DNA from: JAKFDI01 sp036676235
Lineage (GTDB): Bacteria > Pseudomonadota > Gammaproteobacteria > Burkholderiales > Burkholderiaceae_C
Length of the DNA: 64,000 nt
Assembly (NCBI GenBank): GCA_036676235.1
Contig: JAKFDI010000107.1
Location: forward strand, 1 to 64,000
Reading direction: 5' to 3'
Part shown: piece after piece, positions 9,400 through 18,303 of the stretch
Layout: every line of letters begins with the position of its first letter
How positions within the stretch are numbered: the first letter of the stretch is position 1
Translations under genes and position numbers: made by a program
The notes under the pieces: model-generated
Told to the model about the DNA's origin: nothing
The model's input: the letters and a program-made list of their open reading frames with translations, nothing else
Database searches by the model: none

Positions 9400-10386
9400 A
9401 TGACTCGCCTCCTGCCCCGTCATTTGCGCCTGGCATTCGCCGGCGCCGCCCTCGCGCTCGCCCTGCCCGCCACGCCGGCACTCGCGCAGCAGAAGTTCAT
9501 CACCGTCGGCACCGGCGGCGTGACCGGCGTGTACTACGCCGCGGGCGGCGCCGTCTGCCGCCTGGTCAACAAGGAGCGCGCCAAGCACAACATGCGCTGC
9601 TCGGTCGAGTCGACCGGCGGCTCGGTGTTCAACGTCAACACCATCAAGGCCGGCGAACTGGACCTCGGTTTCGTGCAGTCGGACGTTCAGTACAACGCGA
9701 CCAAGGGCATCGCCCAGTTCAAGGACGACGGTGCGCACGGCGAGCTGCGCGCGGTGTTCTCGGTGCACCCCGAGCCGTTCACGGTGGTGGCGCGCAAGGA
9801 AGCGGGCATCAAGACCTTCGACGACTTCAAGGGCAAGCGCTTCAACGTCGGCAACCCCGGCTCGGGCACGCGCGCCTCGATGGAGGAGTTCCTTGCCGCC
9901 AAGGGCTGGAAGCTGTCGGACTTCTCGCTCGCCTCGGAGCTGAAGGCCGACGAGCACGGCCCGGCCCTGTGCGACGGCAAGATCGACGGCTTCTTCTACG
10001 CCGTGGGTCACCCGTCGGCCAACATCCAGGACCCGACCACCACCTGCAGCGCGCAGCTCGTCTCGCTCACCGGACCGGCGGTGGACAAGCTCGTGGCCGA
10101 CAAACCGTACTACGCCAAGGCCACCATCCCGGCCGGGCTGTACCCGAACAACCCGCAGGCGACCGAGACCTACGGCGTGCTCGCGACGATGGTGTCTTCC
10201 ACCAAGACCTCGCCGGATGCGGTGTACGCCGTGGTGAAGGCGGTGTTCGACAACTTCAACGAGTTCAAGAAGCTGCACCCGGCGCTGGCGCACCTGACGC
10301 CCGAGAAGATGGTCAAGGACGGCCTGTCCGCGCCGCTGCACGAAGGCGCGGCGCGCTACTACAAGGAAAAGGGCTGGATTAAGTAA
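9400..10386 (+). CDS. TAXI-family TRAP transporter periplasmic binding protein
   Basis: A 328-residue periplasmic solute receptor of the TAXI (TRAP-associated extracytoplasmic immunogenic) class. A signal peptide ends near ALA-Q (residues 27-30). The mature start QKFITVGTGGVTGVYYAAGG is the family signature, followed by STGGSVFNVNTIKAGELDLGFVQSD and GKRFNVGNPGSGTRASMEEF. It delivers substrate to the fused permease immediately downstream. Known or proposed TAXI ligands include glutamate/glutamine-like and dicarboxylate compounds, but the ligand here is unknown. AAGGAACCCCTC precedes the ATG at 9400. Confidence 0.93.
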   Translation: MTRLLPRHLRLAFAGAALALALPATPALAQQKFITVGTGGVTGVYYAAGGAVCRLVNKERAKHNMRCSVESTGGSVFNVNTIKAGELDLGFVQSDVQYNATKGIAQFKDDGAHGELRAVFSVHPEPFTVVARKEAGIKTFDDFKGKRFNVGNPGSGTRASMEEFLAAKGWKLSDFSLASELKADEHGPALCDGKIDGFFYAVGHPSANIQDPTTTCSAQLVSLTGPAVDKLVADKPYYAKATIPAGLYPNNPQATETYGVLATMVSSTKTSPDAVYAVVKAVFDNFNEFKKLHPALAHLTPEKMVKDGLSAPLHEGAARYYKEKGWIK

Positions 10387-10389
10387 GGC

Positions 10390-10457
10390 ACCCCCTACGC
10401 GCTACGCGCACCCCCCAGGGGGCGGACCGGCGGAGCCGGATCCGCGGTGTTGCTTGA
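10390..10457 (+). repeat. Stop-codon-proximal GC-rich repeat, type A (copy 1)
   Basis: The element starts with CCCCCTACGCGC, passes through a CCCCCC-A-GGGGG fold and ends with GCGGAGCCGGATCCGCGG then TGTTGCTTGA. Related copies lie at 20023-20103, 21465-21546 and 27488-27569. This copy begins 4 bases after the stop of the TRAP binding protein, in the same orientation. It lies inside the transporter operon, so it may modulate expression of the permease relative to the more abundant binding protein; that is inference. Confidence 0.7.
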
Positions 10458-10520
10458 TCGCCGGATCATGCGGCGGGTGGTGCGCGGCGAACGGATCACT
10501 GAGAAGACGAAGGGGCGGCC

Positions 10521-13115
10521 ATGGCCACCGACATCGAAAAAGCCCCTGAGGCACTGCAGCAACTGGTGGCCGACACCGACACCGGTGGGCGCAAGCCCAC
10601 TGGTGTCACGGCCGCCATTCTTTTCACGGTATCGCTCGCCTGGGCGCTGTTCCAGCTCTGGTATGCGTCGCCGCTGCCGTTTACCTTCAGCTTCGGCATC
10701 CTCAACGCCACCGAGGCGCGCGCCCTGCACCTGGGGTTCGCGCTCTTTCTCGCCTTCACGGCGTGGCCGGCCTTCAAGCGCTCGCCGCGCCGCCATGTGC
10801 CGGTGCTCGACTGGGTGATGTCGCTCGTGGGCGCCTTCTGCGGCGCCTACCTGCTGATCTTCTACGCCGAACTCGCCACGCGGCCCGGCCAACCCACCCC
10901 GTTCGACATCGCGGTAGCGGTCGTCGGCATGGTGCTGCTGCTCGAAGCCACGCGGCGCGCCATCGGCTGGCCGATGTCGGTGCTGGGCCTCGTGTTCATC
11001 GGCTACGCGATGCTTGGGCCCTGGCTGCCCGACGTGCTGGCGCACGGCGGGGCGTCGGTCAACCGGCTGATGTCGCACATGTGGCTCACGACCGAAGGCG
11101 TGTACGGCATCGCGCTCGGCGTGTCGGCCGGCACCATCTTCGTCTACGTGCTCTTCGGCACCCTGCTCGACCGCGCGGGCGGCGGCAACTACATGATGCA
11201 GGTGAGCTTCGCGGCGCTCGGCCACATGCGCGGCGGGCCGGCCAAGGTGGCCGTCATCTCATCCGCGCTGAACGGCATGATCTCCGGCTCGTCGGTGTCG
11301 AACGTCGTCTCGGGCGGCATCTTCACGATTCCGCTCATGAAGAAGTCGGGCTACGGCGGCGTGAAGGCCGGCGCCATCGAGACCATGAGTTCGGTCAACG
11401 GCCAGATCATGCCGCCGGTGATGGGTGCGGCGGCCTTTCTGATGGTCGAGTACGTGGGCATTCCGTACTCCGAGGTCGTCAAGCACGCCTTCCTGCCGGC
11501 GATTCTTTCGTACATCGGCCTGCTGTACATCGTGCACCTCGAGGCGCTGCAGTTGGGGCTCATGCCCATCGTGCAGCGGGCGCCGCGCGCCATCTCCGTC
11601 AAGCTGCTGCGCTTCGGCATCGGCATCTCGGGCATGGTGATCGTCTCCGGGGTGCTGTACTACCTGCTCACCTTCCTGCAATCGCTGCTCGGTGAATCGG
11701 CGGCCTGGGCGATCGGCGCGGTGGTGCTGGCGCTGTACCTGTTCTCGGTGTGGCAGGCGGCGCGCTGCCCCGACCTGCCCGAAGACATCGACGTCGAGAA
11801 CCCCAAGCCGCTGGACACCTGGCCCACGGTTCAGGCCGGCCTGCACTACCTCATGCCGATCGGCACGCTGATCTGGTGCCTGATGGTCGAGATGATGTCG
11901 CCCTCGCTGTCGGCGTTCTGGGCCATCGCGGTGCTGATGGTGCTGATGCTCACACAGCGCCCGCTGATCCACCTCTTCCGCGGCACGCCGTCCAAGGGCG
12001 CATGGATGCAGGGCGCGCGTGACCTGATCGGCGGCATGACCGACGGCTCGCGCAACATGATCGGCATCGGCGTGGCCACGGCCACGGCCGGCATCATCGT
12101 CGGCGGCATCACGCTCACCGGCCTCGGTTTCCGCATGACCGAGTTCGTCGAGTTCGTGTCGCAGGGCAACGTGATGGCGATGCTGCTGTTCATCGCCTTC
12201 GTGTGCCTGGTGCTGGGCCTGGGTGTGCCGACCACCGCCAACTACGTGCTCGTCGCCACGCTGATGGCGCCGGTGGTGGTGGAGCTCGGTGCGCGCAGCG
12301 GGCTCGTCATCCCGCTGATCGCGGTGCACCTGTTCGTCTTCTATTACGGAATCATGGGCGACATCACGCCGCCCGTCGGCTTGGCCACCTTCGCGGCAGC
12401 CGCGATCTCCGGCGAGGACGCCATCGCCACGGGCGTGCAGGGTGCGCTGTACGCGCTGCGCACCGTGGTGCTGCCCTTCATCTGGATCTTCAACCCGCAG
12501 TTGCTGCTGATCGACGTGAACGGGCCGCTGGAACTGGTGCTCGTGGTGGGGGCGTGCACGCTCGCGATGCTGCTGTTCGCAGCCATCACCATGCGCTGGT
12601 TCCGCGTCAAGTCACGCCTGTGGGAAACGCTGGCGCTGATCGTGGCGACGGCCCTGCTGTTCCGCCCCGACTTCTTCATGGACCAGATCACGTCGCCCTA
12701 CACCGACGCCCCGGCGGCCGAGGTGTACGAGGTCGCGCGCGACACGCCCCAGCGCATCGTCATGGTGATCGAAGGCACCACCATCGAAGGCGAGGAGGTG
12801 CGCAAGACCGTTGCCTTGAACCTCGACGAAGGCACGGACGGCCGCAAGCGGCTGGCCGACGCCGGGCTCACGCTGGTGTCGATGGGCGGGCAGACGCAGA
12901 TCACCGGCGTGCGCTTCGGCACCCGGGCGAAGAAATCCGGCTTCGAGCAGGGCTGGACGGTGCAGTCGCTGAAGGTGCCGACCGACCGGCCCGCGGTGCA
13001 TTGGTTCTACCTGCCGGCGCTGCTCATCGTGGCACTGGTGTGGTGGGCGCAGGGCCGGCGGATGCGGCGCGATCCGTCGATGCCGCAGGGCAGCCCATCG
13101 CTCGGCACCGCATGA
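10521..13115 (+). CDS. TRAP transporter fused permease (DctQ-DctM fusion)
   Basis: An 864-residue inner-membrane protein joining the small (4-helix) and large (about 12-helix) TRAP subunits, as usual for TAXI systems. The DctQ-like part is about residues 30-150. The DctM-like part is about 190-690 and includes GGPAKVAVISSALNGMISGSSVSNVVSGG, a characteristic substrate/Na+ region, and MGDITPPVGLATFAAAAI. A soluble stretch near 735-835 (AAEVYEVARDTPQRIVMVIEG onward) resembles the C-terminal domain found on many fused TAXI permeases (DUF3394), followed by a final helix. It forms an operon with the binding protein and the following racemase-like gene. Confidence 0.93.
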   Translation: MATDIEKAPEALQQLVADTDTGGRKPTGVTAAILFTVSLAWALFQLWYASPLPFTFSFGILNATEARALHLGFALFLAFTAWPAFKRSPRRHVPVLDWVMSLVGAFCGAYLLIFYAELATRPGQPTPFDIAVAVVGMVLLLEATRRAIGWPMSVLGLVFIGYAMLGPWLPDVLAHGGASVNRLMSHMWLTTEGVYGIALGVSAGTIFVYVLFGTLLDRAGGGNYMMQVSFAALGHMRGGPAKVAVISSALNGMISGSSVSNVVSGGIFTIPLMKKSGYGGVKAGAIETMSSVNGQIMPPVMGAAAFLMVEYVGIPYSEVVKHAFLPAILSYIGLLYIVHLEALQLGLMPIVQRAPRAISVKLLRFGIGISGMVIVSGVLYYLLTFLQSLLGESAAWAIGAVVLALYLFSVWQAARCPDLPEDIDVENPKPLDTWPTVQAGLHYLMPIGTLIWCLMVEMMSPSLSAFWAIAVLMVLMLTQRPLIHLFRGTPSKGAWMQGARDLIGGMTDGSRNMIGIGVATATAGIIVGGITLTGLGFRMTEFVEFVSQGNVMAMLLFIAFVCLVLGLGVPTTANYVLVATLMAPVVVELGARSGLVIPLIAVHLFVFYYGIMGDITPPVGLATFAAAAISGEDAIATGVQGALYALRTVVLPFIWIFNPQLLLIDVNGPLELVLVVGACTLAMLLFAAITMRWFRVKSRLWETLALIVATALLFRPDFFMDQITSPYTDAPAAEVYEVARDTPQRIVMVIEGTTIEGEEVRKTVALNLDEGTDGRKRLADAGLTLVSMGGQTQITGVRFGTRAKKSGFEQGWTVQSLKVPTDRPAVHWFYLPALLIVALVWWAQGRRMRRDPSMPQGSPSLGTA

Positions 13116-13140
13116 ACTCGTTTCCGCCGCAGTACCGGCC

Positions 13141-13785
13141 ATGACGCGCATTGCGCTCATCCACGCGCTGGCGCATTCGGTAGCGCCGATCAACGACGCC
13201 CTGGCGCGCGACTGGCCGCAGTGCGTGCGCATGAACCTGCTGGACGACAGCCTGTCGGCGGACCTTGCGCGCTCCTGCGGCGGTCTGGACGCGGTGATGC
13301 ACGCCCGCTTCGCCATGCTCACCGACTACGCCGCAGGCACCGGCGCCGATGCCATCCTGTTCACCTGCTCGGCCTTCGGGCCGTGCATCGACGCTGCCAA
13401 GCGCCGGCACCCGTCGATGCCCGTGCTCAAGCCCAACGAGGCGATGATCGACGAAGCGGCCGCGACGGGCCGACGCATCGGGCTGGTGGCGAGCTTCGCG
13501 CCGACGCTGGCCTCGATGCCGGCGGAGTTCCCGCCCGGGGTGCCGCTGCAGACCCGGCTGGCCGAGGGCGCGCTCGCGGCCCTGGACCGCGGCGACACGG
13601 CCGCGCACGATGCCGCTGTGGCGGATGCCGCGGCGGCGCTGGTGTCCGAGGGCTGCGAGGTGATCGCCCTGGCGCAGTTCAGCCTGGCGCGCGCCCGCTC
13701 CGTGGTCGAAGCGCGCTGCGGCGTGCCCGTGCTGACCACGGTGGACAGCGCCGTGCGGGCGCTGCGCGCGAGACTCGAAGCGTAG
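13141..13785 (+). CDS. Asp/Glu racemase-superfamily protein lacking the second cysteine
   Basis: A 214-residue protein of the aspartate/glutamate/hydantoin racemase superfamily. C76 in ADAILFTCSAFGPCI occupies the first catalytic cysteine position. VLKPNEAMIDEAAATGRRIGLVASF is the conserved middle strand. The second half-site reads EVIALAQFSLARAR where two-cysteine racemases have a second Cys, so a simple two-base racemase mechanism is unlikely; a decarboxylase- or isomerase-like reaction is possible. Burkholderiales relatives are often mislabelled arylsulfatase. It starts 25 bases after the TRAP permease and is probably co-transcribed, suggesting action on the imported compound. Confidence 0.8.
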   Translation: MTRIALIHALAHSVAPINDALARDWPQCVRMNLLDDSLSADLARSCGGLDAVMHARFAMLTDYAAGTGADAILFTCSAFGPCIDAAKRRHPSMPVLKPNEAMIDEAAATGRRIGLVASFAPTLASMPAEFPPGVPLQTRLAEGALAALDRGDTAAHDAAVADAAAALVSEGCEVIALAQFSLARARSVVEARCGVPVLTTVDSAVRALRARLEA

Positions 13786-13825
13786 GCATCCCGCGTGCTG
13801 GGAAGGGCGTGAAGGAGATCCGACC

Positions 13826-14215
13826 ATGGCCCTGCCCCACGCTGATCTGATGGACGTCATCCGGGTCGCCCCGCTCGGCCCGGGCCTCGCCGATGCGGTG
13901 AGCACCAGCCTGATCAAGACCGCGCGCGTGCAGTTGCTGCACCTCGTGCTGCCCGCCCGCAAGGACATGCCCGAGCACCACGTCGATGATGAATGCACCA
14001 TCCACTGCCTCGAAGGCGATGTGGAGGTCGAGACGCCGGGCGGCACGAGCCGCCTCGGACCCGGCGAACTGGTGGTGCTGCCGGCGAGGCAGCGGCATTC
14101 GGTGCGCGCGCGTGCCGATTCGGCCTTGCTCGTCACCCTGCTGCTGGACAACGGCGATGCGGGGAGCGGCGGCGGCACGGGCGCGCGCAGCCTCGAAGGG
14201 CGCACGCCAGGCTGA
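13826..14215 (+). CDS. Small cupin-domain protein
   Basis: A 129-residue single cupin. Motif 1 is PEHHVDDECTIHCLEGDVEV (about residues 49-68), with histidine and glutamate candidates for metal binding. Motif 2 is GPGELVVLPARQRHSV (about 78-93), ending in another His. Such small cupins act as metal-dependent enzymes or as ligand-sensing proteins. The gene follows the racemase-like gene by 40 bases, with AAGGAGATCC before the ATG, so it likely completes the TRAP-associated unit. The catalytic role is not assignable. Confidence 0.8.
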   Translation: MALPHADLMDVIRVAPLGPGLADAVSTSLIKTARVQLLHLVLPARKDMPEHHVDDECTIHCLEGDVEVETPGGTSRLGPGELVVLPARQRHSVRARADSALLVTLLLDNGDAGSGGGTGARSLEGRTPG

Positions 14216-14230
14216 GACGCCGCAAGCCCG

Positions 14231-15274
14231 TCACGCCGCCACGGCGCCCGCCAGCCGACGTGCCAGCGTGCCGAATCGGCGCCGGTACTGCGCCGGCGTC
14301 ATGCCGACCTTGCGGCGGAACAGGCGGCTGAAGAAGCTCGCGTCCTGGTAGCCGACCTCAAGCGCCACCGCCTCCACCGGCAGCTCGCCCGACTCCAGCA
14401 TCTGCTTGGCTTCTTCCAGCCGCAGGGTGTGCACATAGTCGAGCGGCGCGAGCCCCGTGGCCTGCATGAAGCGGCGCTGGAAGCTGCGCTCGGCCAGGCC
14501 GCTCAGTTGCGCCATGGCCGCCACCGGCGACTCGCTGCGGTAGTGGTCGGCCGCCCATTCCTGGCAGCGCGCGATCACCGCATCGGCCTGCTGCGCCGTG
14601 CGGCTCATGGCGGCGTAGGCGAGCGGACTGGTGGCGTTCCAGTCGAGCAGGTTGATGCGCGCCACCTGCATCGCCTCTTGCGGGCCGACGAAGCGGGCGA
14701 TCAGGAACAGCGCCAGCGCGTGCCAGCTCGTGCCGCTGCCCGCCATCACCAGGCGCTGGCCGACGCCAGCGGTGACGAGTGCGCGGTCCGGCATCCAGCG
14801 TGTGCCGGGGTGCTCGCGCTGCAGCGCGTCGCAATAGCCCCAATGAGAGGTGGCGTCATGGCCGTCGAGCAGCCCTGTGCGCGCGAGCAGCACGGCGCCG
14901 GAGCAGACGGAAGCGAGCGTGGCGCCCGCCGCGTACTGGGCGCGCAGCCACTCGACCTCGGCGGCGTAGCGGTCGTCCAGCGGCGGCGCGGGCGGCACCA
15001 TCAGGTCGCTCACCACCACGATGTCGGCGTGCGCCACGTCGGCCAGGCCCGCATGCGGCTCGATGCGCACGCCATTGGCGGCGCGCAGCGGCTGGCCGTC
15101 GCGGCTGACGATCAACGGCTGCAGCGGCGATTCGGCCTCCAGGCCGTGCATCAGCATCTGCCAGTCGCGCCGTGCGCCGAGCAGCAGGTCGTACAGGCCG
15201 AACAGGGTGGATGCCGTGGTGTCGGGCAGCGCCATCAAGGCGACCGTCAAACTAGGGAGCGCGGAAGCAGCCAT
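14231..15274 (-). CDS. GlxA-family AraC-type transcriptional regulator
   Basis: A 347-residue regulator with an N-terminal DJ-1/PfpI-like domain (residues 8-190: TVALMALPDTTASTLFGLYDLLLG and ATLASVCSGAVLLARTGLLDG, where Cys sits at the nucleophile elbow). The C-terminal AraC DNA-binding domain is about 225-340 (LSGLAERSFQRRFMQATG, then VGYQDASFFSRLFRRKVGMTPAQYRRRF). The start MAASALP at 15274 is chosen because AAAGGTGG precedes it and the family begins here; upstream codons in the open frame have no similarity. It is divergent from the TPR gene (131-base gap), a plausible target. Convergent with the cupin gene. Confidence 0.9.
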   Translation of the reverse strand: MAASALPSLTVALMALPDTTASTLFGLYDLLLGARRDWQMLMHGLEAESPLQPLIVSRDGQPLRAANGVRIEPHAGLADVAHADIVVVSDLMVPPAPPLDDRYAAEVEWLRAQYAAGATLASVCSGAVLLARTGLLDGHDATSHWGYCDALQREHPGTRWMPDRALVTAGVGQRLVMAGSGTSWHALALFLIARFVGPQEAMQVARINLLDWNATSPLAYAAMSRTAQQADAVIARCQEWAADHYRSESPVAAMAQLSGLAERSFQRRFMQATGLAPLDYVHTLRLEEAKQMLESGELPVEAVALEVGYQDASFFSRLFRRKVGMTPAQYRRRFGTLARRLAGAVAA

Positions 15275-15405
15275 GGCGGATATGCCACCTTTCTTGCCGG
15301 GATGACCTTGGTGCGGCAACCTGCATCCGATCACCATGCGGCCTCGCTGGCAAGCCTTGAGGGCCACGACCAGCGAACCCCATGAACATTCAGGAGTAGT
15401 TGGTG

Positions 15406-16686
15406 ATGAAGGATTCCACAGGACACGACATGTCGGGCTGCAACGCACGCGCGCTCGATCTGCTCGAACGCGGCATGCATGAATACCGCTGCCTCATGCT
15501 CGACCCGCTGGCAAGCGTCGATGCGGCGCTGGCCGAAGCGCCCGAGCTGGTGATGGCGCACGTGCTGCGCGGCTGGCTCTATGTGCTGAGCACCGAAGCG
15601 GCCGCGATGCCCGTGGTGCGCGACACGCTGGACGCCGCCCGCGCGCTGCCGCACAACGCCCGCGAAGCGCGGCATCTGCAAGCGATCGAGCAGGTCTACG
15701 CCAAACAATGGCGTGCCGCGGCACGCACGCTCGAAGACCTCAGCGTCGACCACCCGCGCGATGCCCTGGCGCTGCAGGCCGGCCACCAGATCGACTTCTT
15801 CACCGGCGACGCGCGCATGCTGCGCGACCGCATCGCCCGCGCCCTGCCCGCGTGGTCGGAGGGCATGGCGGGCCATCACGCCGTGATGGGCATGGCCGCC
15901 TTCGGCCTCGAGGAATGCGGCGACTACGCCAACGCCGAACGCTTCGGCCGCCGCGCCGTGGAGCTGGAGCCGCGTGACGCCTGGGCGCAGCACGCCGTGG
16001 CCCATGTGCTGGAGATGCAGGGTCGGCGCGACGAAGGCATCCGCTGGATGCGCGGCAACGCGGGTTGGCAACGCGACAGCCTGCTGGGAGTGCACAACTG
16101 GTGGCACCTGGCGCTGTACCACCTGGAGCAGGGCGACACCGCCACCGTGTTCGAGCTCTTCGACGGCCCGATCAACGGCGCCGGCTCCGAAGTTCACCTC
16201 GACCTGCTGGACGCGAGTTCGATGCTGTGGCGGCTGCAGTTGCGCGGCGTGGATGTCGGCGGCCGGTGGCAGTCGGTGGCCGATCGCTGGGCGCCGAGCG
16301 CGAACAGCGGCCACTACGCCTTCAACGACATGCACGCAGCGATGGCCTTTGCCTGCACCGGCCGCGACGACCTGGTGCAGCAGGTGCTTGCGGCTCAAGC
16401 CGAAGCGATGCGCCGCGACGACGACAACGCGATGTTCACGCGCGAGGTGGGCGGGCCGGCCACGCAGGCGATGGTGGCTTTCGCGACCGGTCAGTACGGC
16501 CGAGCCACCGACCTCCTGCGCGGCGTGCGCAGCCGGGCGCACCACTTCGGCGGCAGCCACGCGCAGCGCGACGTGATCGACCAGACGCTGATCGCCGCGG
16601 CGCAGCGCGGCGGGCAGCAGGCGCTGGCCGCCGCGCTCGAGGCGGAGCGAGCCACGCTGGCGGCGCAGCGGCGGCCGGTGGTTTGA
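15406..16686 (+). CDS. TPR-repeat protein (TTC38-like)
   Basis: A 426-residue cytoplasmic protein made of helical repeats, resembling the tetratricopeptide protein 38 family. Markers are ALDLLERGMHEYRCLMLDPLASVDAALAEAPE, VMAHVLRGWL, HNWWHLALYHLEQGD (a conserved aromatic stretch near residue 230) and FNDMHAAMAFACTGRDD. No signal peptide or catalytic motif is visible. GGAG at 15393 lies 9 bases before the ATG at 15406; nearby TTG and GTG codons could also start the frame. Function is unknown. Divergence from a GlxA-type regulator suggests regulation by it. Confidence 0.82.
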   Translation: MKDSTGHDMSGCNARALDLLERGMHEYRCLMLDPLASVDAALAEAPELVMAHVLRGWLYVLSTEAAAMPVVRDTLDAARALPHNAREARHLQAIEQVYAKQWRAAARTLEDLSVDHPRDALALQAGHQIDFFTGDARMLRDRIARALPAWSEGMAGHHAVMGMAAFGLEECGDYANAERFGRRAVELEPRDAWAQHAVAHVLEMQGRRDEGIRWMRGNAGWQRDSLLGVHNWWHLALYHLEQGDTATVFELFDGPINGAGSEVHLDLLDASSMLWRLQLRGVDVGGRWQSVADRWAPSANSGHYAFNDMHAAMAFACTGRDDLVQQVLAAQAEAMRRDDDNAMFTREVGGPATQAMVAFATGQYGRATDLLRGVRSRAHHFGGSHAQRDVIDQTLIAAAQRGGQQALAAALEAERATLAAQRRPVV

Positions 16687-16691
16687 TGCAT

Positions 16692-16724
16692 CGCGCGTAG
16701 CGGGCGCGACAAGCCCGCCGCGCG
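16692..16724. terminator. Bidirectional terminator-like hairpin
   Basis: GCGGGC (16700-16705) and GCCCGC (16713-16718) pair around a 7-base loop, and flanking CGCGCG arms extend the stem. It lies between the converging TPR and NTF2-like genes. There is no T run on either side. Confidence 0.4.
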
Positions 16725-16729
16725 CGCCG

Positions 16730-17107
16730 TCAGGAAGGTGCGCGCGGCAGCTTCTGGGCCGGGTCGTAGAAGAAAGTTTCCTCTGCGATGCGCTCGCCGT
16801 CCCAGCGCTGCCAAGCCAGTTCCTCCATGCGCGTGACCGTGCCGTCGGCCCACTCGAAGCGGAAGATCCAGCGGATCACCACGTGGTCACCGTTCACGAA
16901 CACCGGGCGCACGCAGGTCGACTGCACCGACTTCGCCCGCGCCATCACGCGCCGCTCGTTCGCCGCATGCGCCTCGCGCCCGACACGCGGCGGCGATTGG
17001 TTCTCCTGCATGGTCGAGTCGGCGGCGTAGAACGCCTCCACCGCCTCCACATGCTGGTTGGCCTCGACGAGGGCAATGAAGCGTTCGAGCGTGTCTGTGG
17101 TGGGCAT
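16730..17107 (-). CDS. NTF2-like (SnoaL-type) protein
   Basis: A 125-residue single-domain alpha+beta protein: LERFIALVEANQHVEAVEAFYAADSTMQEN, then GDHVVIRWIFRFEWADGTVTRMEELAWQRWDGERIAEETFFYDP, the pattern of nuclear transport factor 2-like proteins. It is full length for the family. Function is not predictable; a second such protein lies at 5552-5944 but shares only the fold. It is the last gene of a reverse-strand group with the thioesterase and LysE genes. AGGAG lies before the ATG at 17107. Confidence 0.83.
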   Translation of the reverse strand: MPTTDTLERFIALVEANQHVEAVEAFYAADSTMQENQSPPRVGREAHAANERRVMARAKSVQSTCVRPVFVNGDHVVIRWIFRFEWADGTVTRMEELAWQRWDGERIAEETFFYDPAQKLPRAPS

Positions 17108-17122
17108 GAGTACTCCTCGTGG

Positions 17123-17530
17123 TCAGGCGGCATCCAGCACGAGCTGCGTCTGCGTCACCACCGCGCACAGCTTGCCCTCCGCCGTGCGGATGCTGGTCTG
17201 CCAGACCATGGTGGTGCGCCCGCGGTGCAGCGCCACGCTTTCGCCGGTGACGGTGGTGCCCGCCTTGGCGGCGCCGATGAACTTGGTGCTGGAGTCGGTG
17301 GTCGTGGTGCGCTTGCCCTCGGGCAGGTTCAGCACCGTGCCGACGGCGCCGAGCGTGTCGGCAAACGCCATGTGCGCGCCGCCGTGCAGGATGCCGCCGC
17401 CGGTGCACAACTCGGGCCGCACGTCGAGTTCGGCGACCACACGATCCGGCGCGAGCGAGACGAGGCGCACGCCCATGAGGCCGGGGAACATCGGCGCGAG
17501 GCGCTGCTGGACGGATTCGATCGAGGGCAT
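17123..17530 (-). CDS. PaaI-type hotdog-fold thioesterase
   Basis: A 135-residue hotdog protein of the PaaI/YdiI group that hydrolyses acyl- or aryl-CoA thioesters. GGGILHGGAHMAFADTLGAVGT (about residues 44-65) is the active-site helix, with the HGG motif and a downstream Asp as candidate catalytic residues. STKFIGAAKAGTTVTGESVALHRGRTTMVWQ follows. The open frame extends far upstream, but the ATG at 17530 has AGGAG 6 bases before it and gives the family start. It lies 17 bases after the LysE gene on the reverse strand. Substrate unknown. Confidence 0.9.
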   Translation of the reverse strand: MPSIESVQQRLAPMFPGLMGVRLVSLAPDRVVAELDVRPELCTGGGILHGGAHMAFADTLGAVGTVLNLPEGKRTTTTDSSTKFIGAAKAGTTVTGESVALHRGRTTMVWQTSIRTAEGKLCAVVTQTQLVLDAA

Positions 17531-17547
17531 GGCAATCTCCTGTGACG

Positions 17548-18180
17548 TCAGCGGCGCGGCTCTGTCGCCAGGCGCAGCGCGAGTGCAGCCAGCACCAAGC
17601 CCATGACCCAGCGCTGCGCCGCGAGCCAGCGCGGGTTGCGCACGAACCATGAAGCCAGGCGCGCGGCCGAGAGCGCGATGGCGAGGTTGACCGTGAAGCT
17701 GATCGCGATCTGCGTGGCGCCGAGCAGCACGCTCTGCACAAACACCGAGCCGTGCTCGGGCGAGACGAACTGCGGAAAGATCGAGAGGTAGAACACCGCG
17801 ATCTTCGGGTTCAGCACGTTGGTGAGAAAGCCCATGAGGAACAGCCTGCCCGGCGGGTCGGCAGGCAACTCCCTCGCCTCGAACGGCGAGCGCGCGCCCG
17901 GCTTGAGCGCCTGCCATGCGAGATACAGCAGATAGGCCGCGCCGGCCCAACGCAACACCTCGTAGGCCAGCGGCACCGCAAGGAACAGCGCGGTGAGGCC
18001 GATGGCCGCCGCAAACATGTGCACCAGGAATCCGGCCACGACCCCGAGCAGGGAGATGACGCCCGCGCGCCGGCCCTGGCAGATCGAGCGCGAGATCAGG
18101 TAGATCATGTTCGGCCCGGGCGTGAGCACCATCAGCAGCGCGGCGCCGGCGAAGAGCAGCAAGTCGTCGAACGGGACCAT
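17548..18180 (-). CDS. LysE-family amino acid exporter (RhtB type)
   Basis: A 210-residue inner-membrane protein with about six helices. The family opening is FDDLLLFAGAALLMVLTPGPNMIYLISRS (the conserved TPGPN). GVISLLGVVAGFLVHMFAAAIGLTAL and LKWAGAAYLLYLAWQAL-like helix 3 sequence (here RWAGAAYLLYLAWQALK) follow. GFLTNVLNPKIAVFYLSIFPQFVSP is the other family signature. Members export amino acids or derivatives by proton exchange; the substrate here is unknown. It is the first gene of a reverse-strand group with the thioesterase and NTF2-like genes. Confidence 0.92.
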   Translation of the reverse strand: MVPFDDLLLFAGAALLMVLTPGPNMIYLISRSICQGRRAGVISLLGVVAGFLVHMFAAAIGLTALFLAVPLAYEVLRWAGAAYLLYLAWQALKPGARSPFEARELPADPPGRLFLMGFLTNVLNPKIAVFYLSIFPQFVSPEHGSVFVQSVLLGATQIAISFTVNLAIALSAARLASWFVRNPRWLAAQRWVMGLVLAALALRLATEPRR

Positions 18181-18303
18181 CGGCGTTCCTCGAAGCGGGC
18201 TGAAGCAGGCGACAGGATAGCGGGCATGTCATGGGCGCGGCGAGTCGGCAGGTCACCAGCCACGGCTGACGAGTAAGCTTGTGTCTTCTGCTCGGAGAAA
18301 GCC

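Noticed and set aside
10447..10475. FNR-like box TTGAT...ATCAT after the TRAP binding protein
   Set aside because: Spacing between half-sites is 6 rather than 4 and the TTGAT belongs to the end of a type A repeat.
16730..17107. Possible recent duplicate of the NTF2-like gene at 5552
   Set aside because: The two proteins share only the general fold pattern and little sequence identity by eye.
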